NCBI GenBank assembly: GCA_902826155.1
Contig: CADEDU010000015.1
Location: forward strand, 102,830-109,401
Source: an uncultured beta proteobacterium
GTDB lineage: Bacteria > Pseudomonadota > Gammaproteobacteria > Burkholderiales > SG8-39
DNA: 6,572 bases
Direction of reading: 5' to 3'
Shown: one piece after another, positions 1 to 5,528 of the stretch
Position numbering within the stretch: position 1 is the stretch's first letter
Layout: every line of letters begins with the position of its first letter
The notes under the pieces: model-generated
The model's input: only the letters and a program-made list of their open reading frames with translations
What the model was told of the DNA's origin: nothing
Database searches by the model: none
Made by a program: the position numbers and the translations under genes

Positions 1-372
1 GCGATCTACGACTATCACGCGGTGTGGGTGCGGCGCATGACCGTGGGTGGCACGCTCGCCACGCCATCGTTCCAGCTCATGTTCATCACCGGCACCAGCT
101 CCATGCCCGAAGCGATGGAGAAGGTGCGCGACTTCCGCATCCCGCTCTACGGCGATCGCATCGCCTGCCCGTTCCTGGTGATGCACGGCGCCGAAGATCA
201 GCAGGTGGCGATGGCCGATGCGCAGGCGATGTACGAGGCGATCGGCTCGAAAGACAAGACGCTCAAGATCTTCACCGGCGAAGACGGCGGCCCGGCGCAC
301 TGCCAGTTCGACAATCATCTGCCGGCGCTGCAGTATGCGGCGGACTGGCTGGTGATGAAGCTGTTGCCGTAG
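1..372 (+). CDS. Alpha/beta hydrolase, C-terminal part (cut by left edge)
   Basis: The reading frame is open from base 1, so the true start lies outside the window; the 123 visible residues are the C-terminal end. They show the second half of an alpha/beta-hydrolase fold. A strand ending in FLVMHGAEDQQV (about residues 58-69) puts the probable acid Asp66 in the usual HG..D..V setting. A later loop, GGPAHCQFDN (residues 96-105), carries the probable catalytic His100. The nucleophile Ser is upstream of the window. The H-C-Q-x-DN loop resembles dienelactone hydrolase-like and DUF1100/2,6-dihydropseudooxynicotine hydrolase-type enzymes, which cleave C-C or ester bonds in small organic substrates; that assignment is inference. 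There is no signal for secretion in the visible part. It ends with TAG, and the antitoxin promoter begins within about 10-20 bases, so it is probably not cotranscribed with the toxin-antitoxin pair. The substrate cannot be given. Confidence 0.82.
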   Translation, partial: AIYDYHAVWVRRMTVGGTLATPSFQLMFITGTSSMPEAMEKVRDFRIPLYGDRIACPFLVMHGAEDQQVAMADAQAMYEAIGSKDKTLKIFTGEDGGPAHCQFDNHLPALQYAADWLVMKLLP

Positions 373-379
373 AGGGTGG

Positions 380-409
380 GATAGCTATCCAAATGGTAGA
401 ATAGACTAT
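380..409 (+). promoter_or_regulatory. Candidate autoregulatory operator: two ATAG-CTAT palindromes
   Basis: A perfect 10-base palindrome, GATAGCTATC (380-389), is followed by a related inverted repeat with a one-base spacer, ATAG-A-CTAT (401-409). Their centres are about 20.5 bases apart, close to two helical turns, so two dimers could bind on the same face. The second copy overlaps the end of the -10 element and the expected transcription start; the first sits in the spacer/-35 zone. Xre-type antitoxins of RES modules are known to repress their own promoters by binding inverted repeats, so this is the natural operator candidate. Binding itself is inference. Confidence 0.5.
394..402 (+). promoter_or_regulatory. 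Extended -10 promoter of the toxin-antitoxin operon
   Basis: TGGTAGAAT fits the extended -10 pattern TGnTATAAT, with the TG at 394-395 and the hexamer TAGAAT at 397-402 (5 of 6 matches). No good -35 hexamer lies 17 bases upstream, which is acceptable for an extended -10 promoter. Transcription would start near 408-410, leaving a leader of about 27 bases before the antitoxin ATG at 436. The local base composition is clearly more AT-rich than the flanking genes. Confidence 0.5.
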
Positions 410-435
410 GCCAATTGAAAGGTAAGGACCGGGCG

Positions 436-912
436 ATGACGAATCGATCCTCCAAGAGGGTCTCACGCAGCCTTCGTAGGGCACCCGGTGCCGTGCATAG
501 TGTGCGCAAGTCCGTGGCGCTGCGTTCTTTCCATGCAGCTACCGCTTCGAACAAGATCGCCGCGATCCGCACCGGCTTCATGGCTGGGGAACTATTGGCG
601 ATAGCAGACAAGCTGCAAGTACCACAAGCTGAGATTTTTTCGATCGTCCGATTGCCGCCGTCCACGGCTGCCCGAGTCCTGCGGGAAGACCGACAGCTCG
701 ATCAGGCTGTATCCGAGCGGGTAGCACGCATTGCCGAGGTCTGGAATACATCGGTCGATTTGTTCGGCTCCGAGCTCGATGCAAGAACCTGGCTCAAGGA
801 GCCCAACCTTGCGCTAGGTGACGAGGCGCCGCTGCGACTGCTTGATACGGAATTGGGCGCGAATGAAGTTCGCAAGGTGCTTGCGGCGATCGCTCACGGC
901 GGCGTCGTCTGA
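436..912 (+). CDS. Xre/MbcA/ParS family antitoxin of a RES-Xre module
   Basis: Antitoxin that neutralises the RES toxin encoded directly downstream and probably represses the operon. The 158-residue protein has an Arg/Lys/Ser-rich N-terminal extension (about residues 1-40, ten basic residues). A helical Xre-like HTH region follows (about 42-105), then the C-terminal toxin-binding domain (DUF2384/MbcA-ParS type, about 107-158). That domain shows the family pattern: DLFG, then W119-L-x-x-PN, LG, P132-x-x-LLDTE, GA, and a terminal IxxG. The start is placed at ATG 436 because AAGGA (424-428) lies 7 bases upstream; a TTG at 415 in the same frame has no such site and would add seven residues. The stop TGA shares its last A with the toxin ATG, implying translational coupling. 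GC content in part of the gene (about 56% at 541-660, hand count) is well below the neighbouring transport gene, consistent with acquisition by transfer. Confidence 0.9.
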   Translation: MTNRSSKRVSRSLRRAPGAVHSVRKSVALRSFHAATASNKIAAIRTGFMAGELLAIADKLQVPQAEIFSIVRLPPSTAARVLREDRQLDQAVSERVARIAEVWNTSVDLFGSELDARTWLKEPNLALGDEAPLRLLDTELGANEVRKVLAAIAHGGVV

Positions 913-1373
913 TGCTCGCGTGGCGTATCGCGTTGCGTCGATACGCTCTGGATCGCCGAGGGCTCGGTGCCGCGCTGTTCGGTGGGCGCTGGAACGAGCG
1001 CGACGTGCCCGCGATCTACGCGGGCGCTACGGCCGAGATCGCGGTACTCGAGCGATTCATTCACACCGCAGGGCGACGACCGCCTGAGCTGGCGTTGGTA
1101 CGCATCGAACTGCCCGACGAGCCCGACCTCTACGAACATCCGAATCCCAAATCGTTGCCCCGGGACTGGGCAACGACGCCCGCTCCACCTTCAACTGCGA
1201 CGTTCGGGACGAGATTCCTACGTGAGCAACGCGGCCTCGCGATGATAGTCCCGTCGGCTGTGGTACCCGAAGCACGGAACCTTGTCATCAACCCGCTGCA
1301 TTTGCGCATGAAAGATGTGAAGCTACGGATTGTGCGGCCATTCAGTTTCGATCAGCGCATGTTTCGCCGCTGA
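912..1373 (+). CDS. RES-domain toxin (NAD+-degrading or ADP-ribosylating)
   Basis: Toxin of a type II toxin-antitoxin pair. Studied RES toxins (MbcT of Mycobacterium, Res of Pseudomonas/Photorhabdus) destroy NAD+, and ParT modifies PRPP synthetase by ADP-ribosylation; which applies here is not visible. The 153-residue length is typical. The three name-giving residues are present in context: Arg26 in FGGRWN (23-28), Glu47 in a VLERF helix (45-49) after the IYAG strand (35-38), and Ser115 in VPSAVV (113-118). The closing RNLVINPLH motif (122-130) is also typical. Tyr36 may help bind the dinucleotide. No signal peptide or membrane segment is seen, so it acts in the cytoplasm. Its ATG overlaps the antitoxin stop by one base (TGATG) and there is no convincing ribosome binding site of its own, so translation should depend on the antitoxin. 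The active-site residues are intact, so the toxin looks functional. Confidence 0.92.
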   Translation: MLAWRIALRRYALDRRGLGAALFGGRWNERDVPAIYAGATAEIAVLERFIHTAGRRPPELALVRIELPDEPDLYEHPNPKSLPRDWATTPAPPSTATFGTRFLREQRGLAMIVPSAVVPEARNLVINPLHLRMKDVKLRIVRPFSFDQRMFRR

Positions 1374-1510
1374 TGATCTCTAGGGCGTGGTGAACAAGCG
1401 GGTCTCCCGAGCGTCCTGACCGGACGTGCCCGAAGCCAACCGGCGTAAGACGCTTGCATCAATTCGACACTTGAGCGAAAACACTCGCGATTCGTTCCCG
1501 CTAGTTCCCG

Positions 1511-1517
1511 AAGGAGG
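1511..1517 (+). promoter_or_regulatory. Strong ribosome binding site deciding a GTG start
   Basis: AAGGAGG is a near-perfect anti-Shine-Dalgarno match, six bases before GTG 1524. It justifies the non-ATG start of the Bug-family gene, whose first residues then form a normal signal peptide. Confidence 0.8.
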
Positions 1518-1523
1518 ATTCTG

Positions 1524-2495
1524 GTGCCACCCCGCGTCGCGAAACGCCTTCTTTCCGTACTGCTAGTCATCCTCGCCGCGCCGCTCGCGGCCCAGGAGTT
1601 CCCCAACCGCCCGGTTCGGATCATCGTGCCGTTCCCGCCTGGGGGCGCGACCGATATTCCCGCGCGGCTGATCGCGCCGAAGCTCACCGAGGCGCTCGGC
1701 CAGCCGGTGGTGATCGAGAATCGCGCCGGCGCGGGCGGCACGATCGGTGTCGATCTCGTCGCCAAGGCGCCGGCCGACGGCTACACGCTGCTCATGGCGA
1801 CCAACGCCGACTTCGCGATGACGCCGTTCATCTATCCGAAGCTGCCCTACGATGCGTTCAAGGCGTTCGCACCCATCTCGGTCGTGGTCGAGAGCGCGAT
1901 GCTGCTGGTGGTGCCGGCATCGAGCCCGCACAACAGCTTGGCCGATATCGTTGCCGCGGCGAAAGCAAAGCCCGGATCGGTGAGCTACTCGACCGCGGGT
2001 ACCGGATCGACCAGCCATGTGCTCACCGAGATGCTTGCTTCCGACTTGGGCATTCAACTCTTGCACGTGCCGTACAAAGGCGGCGCGCCGGCGGCCGCTG
2101 CGGTCGCAACCGGCGAGGTCGCGATGGGCCTGCACAATCTCGGCTCCTCGCTCAACTACGTGAAGGGCGGCAAGGCCAAGGCACTCGCGGTGACGACCGC
2201 GAAACGCCACCCGTCATTTCCCGAGTGGCCCGCGGTTGCCGAGCTGGGCGCGCCCACGTACAGCGCAACCATCTGGATCGGCATGGCCGCCCCTGCCGGC
2301 ACGCCGCCGGCGATCGTCAATCGGATGAGCGCCGAGGTCGCCAAAGCGGTGCGCGCGCCCGATCTGCGTGAGCGCTTCACCACGATCGGCAACGATCCAC
2401 TGGGCACCAGTCCGGAGGAGGCTGCGGCGCGCATCAAGCAGGAGGCGGCGCGCTACAGCGCCGTGATCAAACAGTCCAACATTCGCGCGGAGTAG
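1524..2495 (+). CDS. Bug-family (TctC-like) periplasmic solute-binding protein
   Basis: Extracytoplasmic binding protein of the tripartite tricarboxylate transporter (TTT) type; such proteins capture small carboxylates or related metabolites in the periplasm. The 323-residue length is typical. A Sec signal peptide covers residues 1-23: basic PPRVAKR, a hydrophobic core, and LAA before Gln24. The mature protein opens with the family signature FPNRPVRIIVPFPPGG (26-41), followed by the standard ligand-loop residues Asp44 and Arg48 (TDIPAR). Further family marks are the GQPVVIENR-GAGG stretch, DGYTLL from residue 85 and HVPYKG from residue 181. The GTG start is supported by AAGGAGG six bases upstream. 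No TctA/TctB subunits are encoded in the window, as is common for orphan Bug genes. The cupin gene starts 7 bases after the stop, so the two are probably one operon, which suggests the ligand and the cupin substrate are related. The ligand is not predictable from sequence. Confidence 0.94.
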   Translation: MPPRVAKRLLSVLLVILAAPLAAQEFPNRPVRIIVPFPPGGATDIPARLIAPKLTEALGQPVVIENRAGAGGTIGVDLVAKAPADGYTLLMATNADFAMTPFIYPKLPYDAFKAFAPISVVVESAMLLVVPASSPHNSLADIVAAAKAKPGSVSYSTAGTGSTSHVLTEMLASDLGIQLLHVPYKGGAPAAAAVATGEVAMGLHNLGSSLNYVKGGKAKALAVTTAKRHPSFPEWPAVAELGAPTYSATIWIGMAAPAGTPPAIVNRMSAEVAKAVRAPDLRERFTTIGNDPLGTSPEEAAARIKQEAARYSAVIKQSNIRAE

Positions 2496-2502
2496 ATCCA
2501 CC

Positions 2503-3069
2503 ATGGGCAAGAACGTGAAGGAGTTCGTGACGTACTGGGGGCCGTCGATCACCGACTGGACCGATACTGACAAACGATTCGTGGTCGAGCGCGACGAAGA
2601 TCAGCTCAAGAAGGGCGCCGAGGGCGGACGCAAGATGGAGAAGATCTCGCTCAACGAGATCTTCAAGGAAGGCGTGGTCACCGGCGTCGACATGGTGAAC
2701 GGTTACATGCCGCTGGTGCTCTATGCCAACGACGATGTGATCATCGAGGTGGCCAACTGCGATCGCGAGCAGGGCGGGTGGCATCGCAACCTGGGCGCCG
2801 ACGAATGGGCGTTCCAGTACAAGGGCAGTCGCACGCTCAACTCCGAAACCGGGCCGATCACCATCAATGAAGGCGAGATGACGGTGATCCCGAAGGGCGT
2901 GTCGCATCAGAACGTCGGACACGGCCCGAACATCGAAATCACGATCTACACCCGCAATCCGCTCAAGCGCATGGCGCCTACCGATGCCGAGCAGGCGCGG
3001 CTGCGTATGAAGATCAAGGACGGCAAGCCAGTGACGGCCCCGCCCTCGCTGGACGAAGGCAAGGGCTGA
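2503..3069 (+). CDS. Single-domain cupin protein with HRN metal motif, probable dioxygenase-like
   Basis: A 188-residue cytoplasmic protein without signal peptide. Residues 45-150 form one cupin barrel. Motif 1 reads WHRN....E (His94, Arg95, Asn96, Glu101), and motif 2 reads GEMTVIPKGVSHQN (124-137) with His135. His94, Glu101 and His135 are the likely 2-His-1-Glu ligands of a mononuclear metal, usually Fe(II). The HRN...E arrangement recalls homogentisate 1,2-dioxygenase, but this protein is less than half that enzyme's length and lacks its other parts, so a ring-cleaving activity is only one option; an isomerase or other cupin function is possible. A charged tail follows (about 150-188). The start at 2503 has only a weak site (GGAG at 2489-2492), so translation is probably coupled to the upstream Bug gene, whose stop is 7 bases away. 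An in-frame ATG at 2635 would remove the conserved-looking N-terminus and is less likely. Confidence 0.83.
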   Translation: MGKNVKEFVTYWGPSITDWTDTDKRFVVERDEDQLKKGAEGGRKMEKISLNEIFKEGVVTGVDMVNGYMPLVLYANDDVIIEVANCDREQGGWHRNLGADEWAFQYKGSRTLNSETGPITINEGEMTVIPKGVSHQNVGHGPNIEITIYTRNPLKRMAPTDAEQARLRMKIKDGKPVTAPPSLDEGKG

Positions 3070-3095
3070 ACGATCCGCGCGCAGGCGATGCCCGC

Positions 3096-4250
3096 CTAGT
3101 CGATCGCGGTGTGCACCAGGTTGCTGACGATCTCCAGTCGCTCGCTGTGCCACGGATCGGGAATGCGCGCGTTCGACAGATACGCGAACGACACGCCCGA
3201 ATCGGGGTCGGCCCAGCAGTAAGAGTTGCCCGCGCCGCCGTGTCCGAAAGTGCGCGGCGAGGCGAGGCTGCCTAACCCGCGGATCGAGTCGGTGGTGCCA
3301 CGCACATGCGGGCCCAAGCCGCGATGCATCGGCATGCCCATGAACAGATCCATCATGTCGCCGGTGACGTTGCGCGTGACGTACTGGATCAGCCGCGGCG
3401 AGAACAGACGCACGCCGTTCAGTCGGCCGCCGGCGAGCATCATTTGATACAACGCGGCGAATCCGCGCGCGGTGGCAAAGCCGCCGCTGCTGGGCACGCC
3501 CGCGGCGCGAAATTCCGTCGTGTTCTCCTGGCCGAGCGGTTCCAATGTGCCGGCGGCGTTGGGCACGTACATGATCGAAGCGCGCGCCTGCGCCGCCTCG
3601 GGCACGCCGACGAACAGATCGCCTGCGAGTCCGAGCGGCTCGGTGATGCGTTCGCGCAGGAAGGCGCGATAGTCCTTGCCGCTCACCGCCTCGATCAACG
3701 CCGCAGCGGTCCAGTGTGCCGAGCGCTGGTGATATTCGAGCCGCGAACCCGGCGTCCACTCCAGCGTGAAATCGCACACGCACTTGCGCAGCAGCGCGTG
3801 ATCGTTCCATGCCTCGGGCGGCACCTGCTGGCTCGGAAAGCCGCCGCGATGGCTGAGCAGTTGAATGATCGAGACGTCGCCTTTGCCGTGCTGCGCGAAC
3901 TCCGGCATGTGTTTCGCGACGCGATCGGTAAACGACAGCACGCCGTCTTCGACCAGCGCCCAGATGCCGGCCGACACGATCACCTTGGTGTTGGAGAACA
4001 CCAGCCAGAGCGTGTCGTCGCGCGCGGGCCGATCGGGCGCAAGCGCGGCGCGGCCGAAGGTTCGCGCCATGGCCAGCTTGCCGTGCCGGGCGAGCGCGAA
4101 CTGCGCGCCAGGGTAGCGGCCCGCTGCGATGTGCGATTCGATCACGCGCTCGAGCCGCTGCAGTGCCGGCAGGTGAAAGCCCAGCTCGGCGGCGTTTGCG
4201 GGTTCCAGTGGAAATGCGCTCGACGACAGGCTCGAGGGGTGCGCGTTCAT
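3096..4250 (-). CDS. Serine hydrolase, class C beta-lactamase/family VIII esterase type
   Basis: A 384-residue cytoplasmic enzyme of the beta-lactamase-like superfamily, which includes esterases, lactone or amide hydrolases and D-amino peptidases. The nucleophile motif SxxK is Ser86-Asn-Thr-Lys89 in VFSNTKV. The second motif is Tyr173-His-Gln followed by SAHW, where classic class C enzymes have YxN. The third, HGG at 337-339 (FGHGGAGN), replaces KTG. An LLSHRGG segment (131-137) is typical of the superfamily. No signal peptide is seen, and the HGG form of motif three is found in esterase-like members, so an esterase or lactonase is more likely than a resistance enzyme. The start at 4250 is chosen because AGGAAG lies six bases upstream on the coding strand (4257-4262). 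An in-frame ATG at 4280 adds ten residues but has no ribosome binding site. The gene converges on the cupin gene (26 bases between stops) and diverges from the metallo-hydrolase gene. Confidence 0.92.
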   Translation of the reverse strand: MNAHPSSLSSSAFPLEPANAAELGFHLPALQRLERVIESHIAAGRYPGAQFALARHGKLAMARTFGRAALAPDRPARDDTLWLVFSNTKVIVSAGIWALVEDGVLSFTDRVAKHMPEFAQHGKGDVSIIQLLSHRGGFPSQQVPPEAWNDHALLRKCVCDFTLEWTPGSRLEYHQRSAHWTAAALIEAVSGKDYRAFLRERITEPLGLAGDLFVGVPEAAQARASIMYVPNAAGTLEPLGQENTTEFRAAGVPSSGGFATARGFAALYQMMLAGGRLNGVRLFSPRLIQYVTRNVTGDMMDLFMGMPMHRGLGPHVRGTTDSIRGLGSLASPRTFGHGGAGNSYCWADPDSGVSFAYLSNARIPDPWHSERLEIVSNLVHTAID

Positions 4251-4256
4251 GAGAGG

Positions 4257-4262
4257 CTTCCT
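4257..4262 (-). promoter_or_regulatory. Ribosome binding site deciding the serine hydrolase start
   Basis: On the minus strand this reads AGGAAG, six bases before ATG 4250. The alternative ATG at 4280 has no purine-rich site in front, so the internal start is preferred. Confidence 0.55.
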
Positions 4263-4454
4263 GGGGAGGGTGGCGACCATGCCGGATTCAGATTACCGCA
4301 CCTGCCCCGACGCGATCGAGCAGATCGTTTGTCCGCGATCGGCGCCAGGCGGGCTGGATCCAGGCGCATAGGTCGCGCGGAGTAGCCGCAGGATTGCGCG
4401 CCGCAGCTTGACGAAGAGGTCCGCTCGCGCCAAGCATCCGGTCAAAGTTCAACG

Positions 4455-4459
4455 AAGGA
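4455..4459 (+). promoter_or_regulatory. Ribosome binding site of the metallo-hydrolase gene
   Basis: AAGGA lies eight bases before ATG 4468. It supports this start over a TTG at 4408 in the same frame, which would add a 20-residue basic stretch unlike the fold. Confidence 0.6.
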
Positions 4460-4467
4460 CAACATCG

Positions 4468-5520
4468 ATGACGCGCCGTGAACACTACTTTCCGAACACC
4501 GAGCCACTCGCCGCGGACGAGATGCGAATCATCGCGCTCGGCACGGGGCGGCCGTTCCTGCGCCCGGCACAGGCCAATGCCGGCTGGCTGATCGAACTGG
4601 GCAACGGCGACAAGTTCATGTTCGATTTCGGCTTCGGCACGCAGATGCGGTTCGGCGGACTGGAGATTCCGTACCAGTCGATGACCGCGTACTTCGCCAC
4701 CCACCTGCACACCGATCACGTCGGCGACTTCGCAGCCATCTGGATCGGCAGCTGGCTCGGCGGCCGCTCCAAGCCGCTCGAGGTGTATGGCCCGTCGAGT
4801 TGCGAACCCAAGTACGGGTTTGCCCATTTCGTGCAGAAGCAGCGCGAGTCCTACGCTTGGGACACCGACACGCGCGCCGGCACCGCCAATGAAATCGGCG
4901 CCGAGATCAACGTGCACGAGTTCGACTACGCCAAGGTGCAGGCGATCTATGAGGCCAACGGCGTGCGCATATCGAGTTTTCCGGCGGTCCACATCTACGA
5001 CGGGCCGGTGAGCCTCAAGCTCGAATGGAACGGCCTGACCTTTGTCTACTCCGGCGATACCACGCCGTCCTACTTCATGATCGAAAACGGCAAGGGCGCC
5101 GACGTGCTGATTCATGAGACCTTCAACACCACCCGCCAGTTGATCGAGCGCTCGGGCTACAGTGAACGCATGGCCCGCGGCGTGGGCACCATCGTCCACT
5201 CCGACCCGACCGAAGCCGGCAAGGTGCTCGCCGAGTGCAATCCGCGGCTGGCGGTGGCGTACCACTTCTTCAACGACTTCGACACGGCGCCCGAGATGGA
5301 GACGGCGATCCGCACCCATTACAAAGGGCCGTTGGTGTTGGCCGAGGATCTGATGGTGATCAATGTAACCAAACAGGAGATCGCTACGCGCATGGCAGTG
5401 ATCCCGCAGCACGTCTGGCCGAACAAGGAGAAGCACGACGCGTTCCGGCGCGCCAGCGTGCGCGAGCCAATGAAGATGTCTCGCTGGTTGGCCGACCGGC
5501 AAGTGTTTCCAAAGTTCTGA
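4468..5520 (+). CDS. Metallo-beta-lactamase-fold hydrolase (RNase Z/arylsulfatase-like; GntH-like)
   Basis: A 350-residue cytoplasmic hydrolase of the metallo-beta-lactamase fold, related in layout to the RNase Z/alkylsulfatase-like branch. The dinuclear metal site can be read: HLHTDH at 79-84 (His79, His81, Asp83, His84), His175 in AVHIYDG, Asp197 in YSGDT, and a terminal His266 in AYHFFND. His244 in the VHSDP.EAG stretch is a further conserved-looking position, as in the HST motif of RNase Z relatives. The N-terminus (from about residue 19, RIIALGTGRPF) is the first strand and glycine loop of the fold. From memory, close relatives are widespread in proteobacteria and carry automatic names such as GntH-type guanitoxin-pathway hydrolase. 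No other guanitoxin genes are present here, so that name should not be read as function. A Bug-family gene begins 8 bases after the stop, suggesting one transcript. The real substrate is unknown. Confidence 0.9.
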   Translation: MTRREHYFPNTEPLAADEMRIIALGTGRPFLRPAQANAGWLIELGNGDKFMFDFGFGTQMRFGGLEIPYQSMTAYFATHLHTDHVGDFAAIWIGSWLGGRSKPLEVYGPSSCEPKYGFAHFVQKQRESYAWDTDTRAGTANEIGAEINVHEFDYAKVQAIYEANGVRISSFPAVHIYDGPVSLKLEWNGLTFVYSGDTTPSYFMIENGKGADVLIHETFNTTRQLIERSGYSERMARGVGTIVHSDPTEAGKVLAECNPRLAVAYHFFNDFDTAPEMETAIRTHYKGPLVLAEDLMVINVTKQEIATRMAVIPQHVWPNKEKHDAFRRASVREPMKMSRWLADRQVFPKF

Positions 5521-5528
5521 GCGAAGCC

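Noticed and set aside
415..435. TTG start for the antitoxin, seven codons upstream
   Set aside because: ATG 436 has AAGGA at a good distance; the TTG has none and lies only a few bases after the predicted transcription start.
1412..1426. Hairpin CGTCC-TGACC-GGACG after the toxin gene as a terminator
   Set aside because: The stem is only five pairs and no T-run follows. The 150 bases between the toxin and the Bug gene otherwise show only the Bug ribosome binding site; I found no convincing promoter there.
3083..3097. Short inverted repeat AGGCG/CGCCT between the convergent cupin and serine hydrolase stops as a bidirectional terminator
   Set aside because: Five-base stem without T-runs on either side; common by chance in GC-rich DNA.
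2467..3810. Minus-strand open frame of about 447 codons across the cupin gene and part of the serine hydrolase
   Set aside because: Low-complexity Arg/His-rich product that overlaps two well-supported genes in other frames.
3306..4385. Long plus-strand open frame opposite the serine hydrolase (about 359 codons)
   Set aside because: Arg/Ala/His-rich shadow product with no recognisable motif; the minus-strand frame carries a complete SxxK/Y/HGG enzyme. High GC makes stop codons rare in shadow frames.
4408..4437. TTGACG -35-like hexamer with a weak -10 (AAGCAT, 18-base spacing) before the metallo-hydrolase
   Set aside because: The -35 match is good (5 of 6), but the -10 has only 3 of 6 matches. 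A promoter is expected in this divergent gap, yet its position cannot be fixed from sequence alone.
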